64,000 nucleotides of DNA, from assembly GCA_030295235.1 (NCBI GenBank), contig AP026164.1, positions 1,178,001-1,242,000 of the forward strand, read 5' to 3'. Each line of letters starts with the position of its first letter. The first letter of the stretch is position 1. The notes under the pieces are model-generated. The model was not told where the DNA came from. It saw only the letters and a list, made by a program, of their open reading frames with translations, and made no database searches. Shown here one piece after another: positions 34,440 to 44,183 of this stretch. The stretch is from Fistulifera solaris (lineage: Eukaryota > Bacillariophyta > Bacillariophyceae > Naviculales > Stauroneidaceae). Position numbers and translations under genes: made by a program.

Positions 34440-35838
34440 CTAAAGACGTGGGTCCAATGGCACAGCCCCTCCCTCTGTCGACATACACACATTTTGAACA
34501 ATTTTCACACCAGCGGCAAGCGCCTCGAGCGTCTTCGGTGGTCGCACATCTTGATCAAAAATCGCCAGAGGAATAGCTAGAGTGGCCACGGCGTTTGGGA
34601 CGTCGACGATTCCCGAAATTCTGCCTTCACACGGAATGCAGCTCAACATGAGATAGACCTGCTCTTCCGAATATCCAAACTGACAAAGGTACTTAATGCA
34701 ATTGAGGACGGCGCGTTTGTAAGCGATCGTGGCATCCAAGTAGTGCTGAACTCCTTTTCATCGACAGAAACTCCCTCGAAGACCAACCACTCCGAATAAC
34801 GCGGTTCGAGTGGTCCGATTTCGAAAATCGGATTGACCGACAAAGGCGAAGGCCCGACGACAGGAAGCATTTTCATTCCTCCCTTGATAATGGAGCATTT
34901 GAGCTCCAAGAAACCAGACATTTCTATAGCACCACAGAAACTAACTTCTCCGTCTCCTTGAGAGAAGTGCATATCACCCATGGACAGAAGGGCACCGGGA
35001 CAGAACACTGGGAAATAAACTTTGCAACCCCTGCTCAGATTCTTAATGTCACAGTTGCCACCATTTTCTCGGCCAGGAACCGTCCGCGCCGCCTCGTTGG
35101 CGATTGCCAGCCATTCACTATCTTCCTGCTTATCCTTAAAGTGGCCGAGTTTTCCCAGCATAGCTCCCTTGGCTTCGGGTAGACAAGCCAACGGACGCGT
35201 GTGCAAGCAACCACACAGCGTTTTCTCCTTGTCGGTTCCTTCCTCGGCAACAAGCGTAGCTTCTCTCTCGTTCCACATTCTGAGCAGCTCGGCAGAAGGG
35301 GCCGTTCCGATCAAACCAGGATGAATCAAACTGAAGAAAGCACGCAATGAGCGCACGCAGTCAGTCCTTTAAACAAGCAGCCCGTCACTTACCCTGCAAA
35401 TCGAACACCGGGGATGTGACGAGAGGAACAATAAATTCCTTCCAAGTCCCAGCAGGCTTTGCTAGCGCAAGGAAAGTGATCCGTCAAAAAGCCTCCGCCG
35501 TTTTCTTTTGCGAAGGATCCGGTAAAGCCCCATTCATCGCCGTCCAATGTACCCAGATTGAGAAACTCGACCTTCAACAAATCGCCGGGTTCGGCTCCTT
35601 CAACCGTGATGGGTCCACTGAGATAATGGACCTGAGACAAGTCGACATTCTTGACGTCGTCGGAGTTGTCGTCATTCTTAATTTGTCCTCCCGTCCAGTC
35701 GACACACTCGACGCGAAAGACTTCTCCCTCCTTCACGGAAGCGACCGGCGGGATATCCGGATGCCAGCGATTGTGCAGAGGAGTCTCCTGCTGCCACGGA
35801 AGCTTTTTGGGGTCCACGGAAATGATCGTCTTGACCAT
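34440..35838 (-). CDS. formamidase/acetamidase (FmdA/AmdA family), one frame break
   Basis: Exon 1 35393-35838 starts MVKTIISVDPKKLPWQQE, which I preferred over a Met 41 codons upstream. After a 62-nt intron, exon 2 runs 34440-35330. Total 445 residues across one frame change at the T4 run 34755-34758, where the protein passes from EGVSVDEK to GVQHYLDATIAYKRA. Family marks are LHNRWHPDIPPV, DWTGGQI, HYLSGPITVEGAEPGDLL, GFTGSFAKENGGGFLTDHFP, HPGLIGTAPS, LSMGDMHFSQGDGE and EGRISGIVDVPNA. It hydrolyses formamide or short amides to ammonia and the acid, likely in the cytosol as part of nitrogen scavenging. No targeting signal seen. Confidence 0.88.
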
Positions 35839-36332
35839 GTTACTTTTGTTCACAACAAGGAGAGAAGTTTTTCGGGTTACTTGTGGTAAAAAGTGAGAAC
35901 AGACAATGAGAATGTCGATTGCGTGTGTGTTCTTTTTGTTGCGACGATCGTTTCGGTTCATTTTTTCGGAAGTCGGAACAACTTCCTCCTCGACATCCGG
36001 AGGAAGATATGAGTACCGGTACTGAGATTGTATTGTTTATGACTACAGTCACGCAATCCATGAAGACCAGTAATTGACGGTTAAATTTAAAATATATTTA
36101 TAGACCCTCACAAACAATAAACATTGAACGGAAGCCCTGGTGCGAGAACAAACTCCGAAACATATAGCTAAATTAAGAAGAACCGGTTATCGAATGATAG
36201 GCACGAAACTTGTTAACCGGAAAGGTCAGAAGATAATGCGTGTCGCGTATTGATCGACATGTATGCATTGTTGTCAAGCTTTCATGATAATATCTTACAG
36301 CTTTTATCCCCAAAAACAATCCGCTCATTCAA
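35839..36332. promoter_or_regulatory. divergent spacer between formamidase and sulfotransferase
   Basis: About 490 nt, probably both promoters. A GAGTACCGGTACTGAG palindrome-like motif lies at 36011-36026. Confidence 0.45.
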
Positions 36333-37388
36333 ATGAAGGTTCTAAGGAATTTACCAAGGACCAACAAATTCGAGGGAATCTTTGACGTACAAAGGAAAAT
36401 GAATTCTTCTTTCCTATCTCTCTTGGTTTTAGCTATGTCGTCGCTAGCGTTTTTCGTTCTGAACGTATATCAACTGAATACATGGAATACTTCATCTCGG
36501 GTTACAACATTATCACAACAAATTGAAATGAATAGGACCATTCATCATGTGCCAATCCAAATGCGGCCAAAAACACGGGGCAAACTGGTTCAACCCGGAG
36601 ATTTCATTTACTACAGAGATGACAAGCGATGGGACTCGGCGCCCATTGTAATCGAATCCCACAAGTTGGTCTTCTTTACCATTCCCAAGGTCGGCTGCAC
36701 GGTTTGGAAACAATTATTTCGTCGCATGGAAGGATACTCCGACTGGCAGGATCAAGACGGCGAGCGCCTGTTGCCGCACAACCCAAACGAGAATGGTTTG
36801 AAATATCTGTACGATTATTCCATTGAAAAAGCCAACGAGATCATGACCAGTCCGAAGTGGACCAAGGCCATGATGGTGCGCGAACCGAAGCAGCGATTTC
36901 TGAGTGCCTTTCTCGATAAAGCAGTCAGCAACGATCATGCTCACATCAGGAACAAATGCTGTCAGTTTATGGAAGATGCACAGCAATGCGTTGACTCGGC
37001 GCAAACAGCATCTGGATTTTTGGAGTTGATCAAAGCATGTGAGGATGATCATTGGAGAGCTCAGTACGATCGAGTGGACTATAAATATTGGCCTTACATT
37101 GACATGGTGTTGCATGTGGAGACGGCGGAGGAGGATGCAAAGAGACTTTTACAGAAAATCGGAGCATGGGATGAGTTTGGTCAAACAGGATGGTCGTCAG
37201 ATCATCAGAGTCCCATATTTGGCAACGCTGCTAAAAGTGCCGGCGATCACGCAACTTGGTCGCAGTGGCAGGTATGGAAATGGTACACGCCCGAGGTGGA
37301 ACGTCAAGTGGAAGCATTTTACCGAGCAGATTACGAGAATCCACTCTTCAATTTCACCACATACGAATGCTTCACCTGTGTTAAATAA
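36333..37388 (+). CDS. Golgi-type sulfotransferase (intact paralogue)
   Basis: A single-exon protein of 351 residues, or 329 if the second Met (36399, MNSSFLSLLVLAMSSLAFFV) is used. The second start places the signal anchor at the N-terminus as in type II Golgi enzymes. The PAPS 5' loop is FFTIPKVGCTVWKQLFRRM and the 3' motif is MMVREPKQRFLSAFLDKA. Later segments are KYWPYIDMVLHVETAEEDAKRLLQKIGAWDEFG and FNFTTYECF. The arrangement fits the Sulfotransfer_2 group that sulfates glycans. It is close in sequence to the gene at 22456-23617, which carries an intron this copy lacks. Confidence 0.85.
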   Translation: MKVLRNLPRTNKFEGIFDVQRKMNSSFLSLLVLAMSSLAFFVLNVYQLNTWNTSSRVTTLSQQIEMNRTIHHVPIQMRPKTRGKLVQPGDFIYYRDDKRWDSAPIVIESHKLVFFTIPKVGCTVWKQLFRRMEGYSDWQDQDGERLLPHNPNENGLKYLYDYSIEKANEIMTSPKWTKAMMVREPKQRFLSAFLDKAVSNDHAHIRNKCCQFMEDAQQCVDSAQTASGFLELIKACEDDHWRAQYDRVDYKYWPYIDMVLHVETAEEDAKRLLQKIGAWDEFGQTGWSSDHQSPIFGNAAKSAGDHATWSQWQVWKWYTPEVERQVEAFYRADYENPLFNFTTYECFTCVK

Positions 37389-37495
37389 TTTCTTAGAGTG
37401 AGTCATTTGCTGTTTCGATCCACTTCACCTTCTTTGGGTCTAGGTCTTAGACTATGTACTAATTCGAAAACGGAGTGCCGCAAAATTAAATAGTC

Positions 37496-37505
37496 TATAT
37501 ATATA
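37496..37505 (+). promoter_or_regulatory. TATA-like element upstream of the permuted tRNA
   Basis: A (TA)5 run about 34 nt upstream of the first tRNA nucleotide. In many eukaryotes a TATA element at about this distance helps place RNA polymerase III. The role here is inferred. Confidence 0.45.
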
Positions 37506-37538
37506 CATTAAGATCACCAATTATTCAACTCGCATGTT

Positions 37539-37618
37539 TCGAATGGTCACGTGTTCGACTCACGTTTGGCGCTTAACTAAAGCGTCAATAGCTCAGTGGT
37601 AGAGCGTTCGATTGCAGA
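37539..37618 (+). tRNA. circularly permuted tRNA-Cys(GCA): 3' half precedes 5' half
   Basis: The 3' half is at 37539-37573 and the 5' half at 37582-37618, separated by TAACTAAA. Exchanging the halves gives a standard cloverleaf. The acceptor stem is GCGTCAA (37582-37588) with TTGGCGC (37566-37572), all paired with one G-U, and the discriminator is U at 37573, as in tRNA-Cys. The D stem is GCTC/GAGC (37591-37605). The anticodon stem is TTCGA (37607-37611) with TCGAA (37539-37543). The loop TTGCAGA has anticodon GCA at 37614-37616. The variable loop is TGGTC. The T stem is ACGTG/CACGT with loop TTCGACT. Every stem pairs fully. The internal promoter boxes are in reversed order: B-box-like 37553-37561 before A-box-like 37589-37599. 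Maturation would need a circular precursor, ligation at the anticodon loop, and removal of the joining 8 nt. Confidence 0.92.
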
Positions 37619-37624
37619 GGGATG

Positions 37625-37637
37625 TTTTTTGCTTTTT
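37625..37637 (+). terminator. RNA polymerase III-type oligo-T terminator
   Basis: A T6 run (37625-37630) and a T5 run (37633-37637) begin seven nucleotides after the 5' half of the permuted tRNA. This fits one pol III transcript covering both halves. Confidence 0.65.
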
Positions 37638-37785
37638 CTACATGTTTATGCCAGTTTCTGTGATACACGGATTGGCGATAGGCGATGCCTTTGATCTTCT
37701 CTTTTGATCGAAGTCGAAAAACCTAATACCGGAGTACCAAGTACTAGGGCATCCATTCCAAACAAAAAAAAATGCCTTGACGACC

Positions 37786-39148
37786 ATGAGATTGAATCGA
37801 CTTTTCCTTGTCATTCTTGTGGTCATTGTTGATTTAGTCGCTTATTTCTACATCAGAGCCTCCTTTGGAATCGGTGGTGATGTTTCAGAATCAGCGCTTG
37901 TCAAAAAGACAGAAAAGCAAACCTTGCCGTCAATAGACGACTCCTCAACAAGCTTGGAAAGAGGAGTCCATGAAAACGCCGTTCGCTCTAGTACCGGATC
38001 TGTGAGGAAATTTAAAGAGCCATTGCTATCTCATAAGGTCACCTATGCCCCAACGGGTGGGAAGCTTCCAGAGGACGGGTTTGACACGTACGACGAAACT
38101 GCATGGAATAAACTAGATAATGGAACATGTCTATTTAAAGATGACGAAGAAGATCAAGCTTTTGAATGGCAAAGGACCTCTCCGTACGCAATACTGTTGG
38201 GCACAATGAAAGGCGGGACACATGCTCTGTCCGAATACTTGTGGCAGCATCCGCTGATAGCCGCACCCAAGAAAGTAGAGAAAAATGGCCATGAGCTCCA
38301 TTTCTTCGACAGCCGCAGTTTTGAAAGGGGGGAATTAGGAATTCCGCGAAAACCCAATCAACTGTCTTACGCTATGAAAGTGCATAGAATGTACCCGGAT
38401 TTCTTTTACACAAAAGAAAGTATGTATACGATTCATGATTCACCACGATACCTGGTGTGGAGTGACCGAATTCCTGAAGCAATCCTGTGTGTGACCCCTT
38501 GGTCGAAGCTTATCGCCGTTTTAAGGGATCCAGTTGAACGTGTGATATCGCACTATCGCTTTCAAGATCAAGGTAGGTTTCATTGTTTTCTCATGTTTCG
38601 CCTGTAGTGTTCTGGAGCGCATATCAACTCAACTGTTGCTAGCTCGATTTCGAAAACACATACCTATGGTAGATTGGGAGACGTGGATACAGGATGACAT
38701 TGAGCGTTTGAAACGAGCGGGAGTACTTCAGGATTGGAATCAAGTAAGTTTTGAGGAGTTTTCGGGCTCGGGAGCTGAACTAATTGCATGGAAGAAATAT
38801 CTTCGATCGCCTACTACTCAGATGATTGTTGGTCGCGGGCTTTACTCCCTACAAATTGAGCATTATCTTGCGGCTATGGACAAAGCGGGGAAACCTCGGT
38901 CAGATTTATTGGTCCTTCGGTCAGAGGAACTTCGGGACGAAACGCAACTGGTCTACAATCGAGTTATTGACTTTCTTAACCTTCCTCAACATGTTCTCAG
39001 CGATACCGAAGCAAAACATAAGACTCAGAAGAGCTCTACTCCGATTCCAAGTGACTTGCGCAAACAGCTGGAAGAGCTATACAGGCCTTACAACCGGCGA
39101 CTAAATAAACTTTTGGACTGGAACAACGTCTGGGATTACAACAATTAA
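37786..39148 (+). CDS. sulfotransferase (Sulfotransfer_1 / heparan-type), two exons
   Basis: Exon 1 37786-38572, 70-nt intron, exon 2 38643-39148; 430 residues. The protein is type II, with signal anchor LFLVILVVIVDLVAYFYI right after the start, then a polar stem and the catalytic domain. The 5'-phosphosulfate loop is LGTMKGGTHALSEYLWQHP (relatives have KGGTTAL) and the 3'-phosphate motif is LIAVLRDPVERVISHYRFQDQ. The domain resembles heparan-sulfate N- and 3-O-sulfotransferases and uses PAPS in the Golgi. The acceptor is unknown, possibly a sulfated cell-wall polysaccharide. It starts only about 150 nt after the permuted tRNA. Confidence 0.87.
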
Positions 39149-39166
39149 AAGGTGAAAAATCTGGTT

Positions 39167-42127
39167 CTAAAGCGGTGTCATGTGGGTCAGTGCAGCACTC
39201 GTTCCGCTTTTTGACAAACTCACGGCACGGGCGTTCGTCTTTGCTCGAGAGTGGTGGAGGAGATCGGCTAACAGCGCGCTTGCTGTAGAATCAGCTCCAG
39301 CACTCGGTCCTTGGACTACCAGAGGGTAGGTCATGTGTCTATGAGTAAAGAAACGGACGCATTCACAGCTTGGCGGTGTCACTGCAAATATGTGATGATC
39401 CGGCACTTCAACAAATCTGATTTCGACCTCACTAGTCGCTATATCCACACTAGAAATCTGTCTGATAACACAACCCTTTGCCCTAGCTTCGTCTACTCGT
39501 TTCTTCACATTGGCATCTATCTCCTGTGTTAAGTTCAGGAAATCAGAGGTATCACCGAGTAACTTTTCGCTTGCCCCAAGAATGTCGTCAGTCTCAAGGT
39601 GATGAATTCCAAGTTCTCTGGAAAGAATCATAAGTACACGGGCAGTATATTCGTTATTCAAGTCCTTTGTTGGGTCTTCTTCCATCAGCCCCAAGTCAAT
39701 GGCTTCTTTGACGGCTTGGCTGAAGGAACATTCACTTTGAAAGTCGGTCGATGGTGATATACCATGATTTCCGTCGGCATGTCCTTTGATTGTCTGCTGG
39801 TCAAACTCACTACATCGACTTGTATCTGCGGGAGGAGAGACACGAAACATGATGTAGGAAAGCGAGACAGAAAAGATGCCATCAACCCGACGAATCTTGT
39901 CGCCGGTATGAAGCAGTGTGCGCGTGGTATTAATGATAGGCAATCCTCCTCCGACAGTCACTTCACGGAGATAATTTGCCGATTGCTTACCAAAGGCTTT
40001 TTCAGCTTTACTTATCTCGTTGCGCTGCTCCTTTGGGCCAGAAAGTCCAGTATTGTTGGCGGTAACAACATCAACACCCGCGCGAAGCCACGTCGCATGA
40101 TATTTTCCAACTTCTTCGTCGTTAGTGCAATCAAACACGACGTGATTCGTGCATTCATTTCGAAAGAGGCGTTCTAACAAAGTTGATATTCCTCCAGGTT
40201 TCGGAATGGCTTTATCGCCTTTATGGGTGACCTCACTGCCGCATGTTACGTTATTGAAGGATTCTAATGTAATCGATCCAGCGCCGCCATCGACATCTTG
40301 TTCCAAACATACTATTTCACTGCTGCTGCCTTGGTCCAGCACAGCAACTATTTGCAAATCGACTTCGTATGTGTATCGTAAAGCCGTGCGACGTTCTTGC
40401 AAAAGCTTGAGCAAGGAATCGCCGAGTTCATTCATACCAATGATAGCCACACGTATTGTGGTGTGTGAAAGGCGGAAAGCAGCATGTACCGCTCTAAGAG
40501 CACGCGCGGAATCTTCCGCACTTACAACAGCGGATATGTTTCGCTCAGAAGAGCCTTGCGCAATCGCCAAAACATTTATTTTAGCATCACCCAAGGCAGA
40601 GAAGAATCTCCCGGAAACGCCTGTTTGCTGCGACATTCCATCACCTACAGCTGCAATGACCGAGCACGGTGCTTTCAAATCAATATTGGTGATTCGATTG
40701 TTTCGTAGTTCCGTGGAGAACTCTTCTTCAATAGCGATCTTTGCCGCTTTGGCGTCTGACTCGACAAGTGCAAAAGTAACGGAGTGTTCCGACGACGCTT
40801 GCGAAATCAAAATGACGTTCACATTTATGGCTTCTAGAGAACTGAAGATTCGTCGTAGAATACCACGAACGCCTATCATTCCAGAACCTTCAACATTAAT
40901 AAGAGCCATGTTTTCAATGCTTGTGAATCCGCAAACAGCCTTTTCCTTGTTCTGCAAAGATGTCGAACGAGTGAAGATCCGTGTGCCACGAAAACTGGCA
41001 TTGAATGTATTGCGAATATAGATTGGAATCTGGGGCTCGGACATGAGAGCCGGTTGCATTGTTTTCGGATGAATCACTTTGGCACCAAAGAAAGCGAGCT
41101 CCATTGCTTCGTTGTAAGAAACTTCATCGAGAACTTGTGCCAAAGGCACTCGGCGAGGGTCTGCCGACAGAACACCGTCCACATCGGTCCAAATCTGTAT
41201 ACTGTTTGCCTGTAGTAGTCGCCCCATGATAGCAGCCGAGTAATCTGATCCATCTCGTTTTAGAGTGCAGGCAACTCCATGTGTATTCGAAGCGACGTAG
41301 CCTGTGACAATGAAATGAAGCATTTTCTCCGTTTCGTCGCTGCTTCCATGTTTTGCTTGAAGCTCCTCCTTGGCTTGCTGGAACACAGATTCAAGCTTTT
41401 TAAATGATTCGTCCCAAACAACCGCTCCATCCTGGACAGCTTCGTCTTCGTCGATGGTGATGACGCGTCGTGCATCTAAAAATACAAAGTCGTGATGGAC
41501 ATCGCTAACAAGATCTTGCAAAGCATCCAACGACACAACTTTCACTTTGTTGGCTCGTTGATTGGATCGTTTCTGTAATAATGCAGCCAAGATCTGAGCC
41601 GACCATACTTCTCCAAATCCTGAAACTAATTCACGAATGCGTTCTGCCTCCCACTTCATAAGCGACACTGTCTTGAGAATATCACTCACGTTGGCGAGAT
41701 CTTGCTGTACAATACCCAGCAGTTTTTCGCGAGTTTCGGGCTCATGCTGGAACAAAATCCCCAAGCACTCGTCGTGCTTGCGCAGAACGAGGGTGGTACA
41801 TTCTTCTTGGGAAGCTAGATCACGTTTGGCGGCATACTTGACCGAATCGAGCAAAAGATCCGTGACTTTCGGCTTTCCACCCATGGCCGAAACGACGACT
41901 GCGAGATGACAATTTGTATTGCCAAGCGATGATGAAAGTGACACGTCGCCGGTCGAATCGGCAATCCCCAGTTGGTCTTCGACGATACGAGCTGCTCGCA
42001 GGAAGCATTCAGCATTTGCGACAGAAGTTCCGCCGAACTTGTGAACTTGCCATTTCAGACCATCAAATCCAACGTACGACTGTTGACTCGCCTCTTCAAT
42101 CGAAACAAGGCGCGATGAGGAAGACAT
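39167..42127 (-). CDS. bifunctional aspartate kinase-homoserine dehydrogenase, dehydrogenase domain apparently degenerate
   Basis: A single-exon protein of 986 residues with the layout of bacterial ThrA and plant AK-HSDH. The kinase domain opens with HKFGGTSVANAECFLRAARI and continues with VVSAMGGKPKVTDLL, SGFGEVWSAQIL and LKRDGSDYSAAIMGR, all intact. Two ACT regulatory modules follow (MIGVRGILRRIFSSLEAINVNV; GVSGRFFSALGDAKINVLAIAQGSSE). The C-terminal 430 residues align with homoserine dehydrogenase but have lost the nucleotide-binding glycines (IGMNELGDSLL). The ANK lysine reads ANN. The catalytic Asp and Lys of DLxGxDVARK are Tyr and Val (DLNNEYTARV). Known role: first step of Lys/Thr/Met synthesis. 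No obvious plastid presequence. Confidence 0.9.
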   Translation of the reverse strand: MSSSSRLVSIEEASQQSYVGFDGLKWQVHKFGGTSVANAECFLRAARIVEDQLGIADSTGDVSLSSSLGNTNCHLAVVVSAMGGKPKVTDLLLDSVKYAAKRDLASQEECTTLVLRKHDECLGILFQHEPETREKLLGIVQQDLANVSDILKTVSLMKWEAERIRELVSGFGEVWSAQILAALLQKRSNQRANKVKVVSLDALQDLVSDVHHDFVFLDARRVITIDEDEAVQDGAVVWDESFKKLESVFQQAKEELQAKHGSSDETEKMLHFIVTGYVASNTHGVACTLKRDGSDYSAAIMGRLLQANSIQIWTDVDGVLSADPRRVPLAQVLDEVSYNEAMELAFFGAKVIHPKTMQPALMSEPQIPIYIRNTFNASFRGTRIFTRSTSLQNKEKAVCGFTSIENMALINVEGSGMIGVRGILRRIFSSLEAINVNVILISQASSEHSVTFALVESDAKAAKIAIEEEFSTELRNNRITNIDLKAPCSVIAAVGDGMSQQTGVSGRFFSALGDAKINVLAIAQGSSERNISAVVSAEDSARALRAVHAAFRLSHTTIRVAIIGMNELGDSLLKLLQERRTALRYTYEVDLQIVAVLDQGSSSEIVCLEQDVDGGAGSITLESFNNVTCGSEVTHKGDKAIPKPGGISTLLERLFRNECTNHVVFDCTNDEEVGKYHATWLRAGVDVVTANNTGLSGPKEQRNEISKAEKAFGKQSANYLREVTVGGGLPIINTTRTLLHTGDKIRRVDGIFSVSLSYIMFRVSPPADTSRCSEFDQQTIKGHADGNHGISPSTDFQSECSFSQAVKEAIDLGLMEEDPTKDLNNEYTARVLMILSRELGIHHLETDDILGASEKLLGDTSDFLNLTQEIDANVKKRVDEARAKGCVIRQISSVDIATSEVEIRFVEVPDHHIFAVTPPSCECVRFFTHRHMTYPLVVQGPSAGADSTASALLADLLHHSRAKTNARAVSLSKSGTSAALTHMTPL

Positions 42128-42700
42128 TCTTCTGGTCTTATATCAGATTATGTTTGCATGTAACTTGTATGCCATAAAGAACGTCAAAGAAAACAAAAAC
42201 CATTGAAGGTTGACGTCGTTTTGTGGGAAGTTGCAGGAACGAAAAAAACGAGTGGATGGAAGATGGAATGTGTCATCGGTCATCGATCCGCGTTCCCCGT
42301 CCTAAAACATAAGGAAAAGGCACCAAGCGGTATTGCTTTCACGTTTCTCGCCTGCCAAAATGTGATGGTGTGACCAGTGACGGTATTGAAAAGGTTAGGG
42401 ACTAAAAAATAAATAAGCGATGAGCCACGAGCCACGAGCAACTAAGCTTTACGAAAAGGAACAATGGCGTTGACAGCTAAGGTTTTTTACTGATGAAAGC
42501 TCTTTCAGGAGAACAAAAAATTCATTTGTAGTCGACGACTCATAGTTCTATCTGACACAGGGAAAGTCAACGACAAGGTCTTTTTGTCATGAAGAAAAAC
42601 CCCAAATTTCTATCTCCGCAATCTTTTTTGTCCGTTCATCAGCAATCGCCAAGGATTCTCGTTCGATAATAGTGTTCAATATCAATCCTTCTAACTTTCT
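42128..42700. promoter_or_regulatory. intergenic
   Basis: Upstream region of the aspartokinase gene and 3' flank of the OB-like gene. It has GAGCCACGAGCCACGAGC short tandem repeats near 42423. No gene seen. Confidence 0.45.
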
Positions 42701-43675
42701 CTAGACAACATCGTCCGGCGTTTGGGTCAGTTCCATCCATAACGACAAGAAACGGTTGGAGGCGTTTCTATTGTTTTCTTCATTCCCGGTAGACTGCAGT
42801 ATATTGTTGCGATATTTCCTTGCTGATAATCGGACTGTATCGTTCTTCTTTTTTTTCTCGTTTATATGATCTTCCTCCATAACCAGCATGTTACGAATCG
42901 ACATTTTTTTGTCATTTTCAACAGAATCATCGTCCATCTCTTCCACCAGTTCGTCTCCTCGTAAAGAATTTGTTTTCGAATTGAGGTGCGGCGATGGATG
43001 TTGAGTTGAGTTTTCTTTGCCTGGTATTCGATGCTCTGAAAAGAGTCTTTTCGTGTTACAGGTGAGCGGGGTTGTGGCTCGACTTGATCTTGTTCAATCA
43101 CAGCACTATCCACGGCAAACGCTTCTGTCGGTTGTGATGATATCATTTTATCTGTTTGTCTCGATTGAGTAATATATTGTTTTAAAAGGCGATGGTGATG
43201 GGTTGAATCTTGAAGCACTTTTGCTACATCTCCACTGGGTGGCTTTTGATGACGCAACAATTCCCAAGTCGACGCAAATTTCCAACTGTCCAAGACGCGT
43301 TTTACCTCCACAGAGTCATTGATGGAAGATGGTTTGCCTATGATCGCCATGCCGTGTCCACCAATGACGTCCAAAGTTCCGACGTGGAAGCATATGGCGT
43401 TTTTTCTCCCGGGCTACGCCCGACTGGCCGGAGGCTACGATATTCCACTGCTTCACACTGACTAACGATCCTGTTCGTAGCGTTCCATTCAATTCATCAT
43501 AAAAAGCATCTACAAAGAACTTTTGATCCGACAAAGTGACAACGTTGCTGTTCGGTCGAATCGAAATCACTTGAACTACCTGCGATGAACGGTCTTGTGG
43601 CTTCTTTTGCTTGTGATACAGCAAAGCTGACACGACACGCTCTTCCATCCACGGTTCACTCAGTAAACTTGCCAT
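42701..43675 (-). CDS. hypothetical OB-fold-like protein, frame changes twice
   Basis: About 324 residues from Met 43675 (MASLLSEPWMEERVVSALLY), reading across two one-base frame changes. The first is at the T6 run 43400-43405 and the second near 43015. They cancel out: the first and last parts lie in the same frame. The N-terminal 120 residues alternate hydrophobic strands (VVQVISIRPNSNVVTLSDQK, GTLRTGSLVSVKQWNIV, AICFHVGTLDVIGG) as OB folds do, vaguely like TPP1/ACD-type telomere proteins. That is only a resemblance. The C-terminal part is charged and disordered. I do not recognise the family. Confidence 0.55.
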
Positions 43676-44183
43676 TGCATTTTCTTACTTGATTTACTTT
43701 AATTCGTTTTCGTCGTTGTGGGTTCAATGGTTGTTGATGCGCCGGACGGTGTCTTCTGAAATACAATTCCAGAGTTGTTTTTTAATCTTACGGGCCGCGT
43801 TTCAAAACAAATGCATTGCCGCAGGTATTGCCTGGGCATGTACAAGTACAAGTCATGTTCCATGTTCCCATAAAATCTGTGTTGGTTATTTTTACGTTTC
43901 CAGAAAATCTGGATACCTGGTACCTAGTGTTTCTACCAGAAAATCTGGGGCTGTGGTGGCTTCAAGTAATCAGAAAATCTGGGGACGTAAGTGTGAAGTG
44001 GAAAGTCTGGCAAAATGATCGACAGAGAGAACCCGGTTGTTACGGCGTTAAAATTGTGCCTCCTCGTAAACGCTACGTAGAATCTTTTACTGGAGGTAGA
44101 ATTTTAATGCCCTTCCCAGCACCGACATTCGACTCCAACGAGAAAGAATACCTGAATCAAACAACCAACAACCAACTACAAAC
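43676..44183. promoter_or_regulatory. divergent promoter region with triple CAGAAAATCTGG repeat
   Basis: Spacer between the OB-like gene and the lumenal protein gene. Three copies of the near-palindrome CAGAAAATCTGG lie at 43901-43912, 43937-43948 and 43971-43982, with a degenerate fourth at 43870. A GGATACCTGGTACC motif sits between copies one and two. Regular spacing and symmetry suggest a transcription-factor operator. Confidence 0.5.

Noticed and set aside
37582-37618. Reading the 5' half as a truncated linear tRNA pseudogene
   Set aside because: The matching 3' half lies 8 nt upstream with complementary stems in every arm, which chance or decay would not give.
43210-43461. Plus-strand open frame inside the OB-like gene
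   Set aside because: Antisense shadow of the better-supported minus-strand gene.
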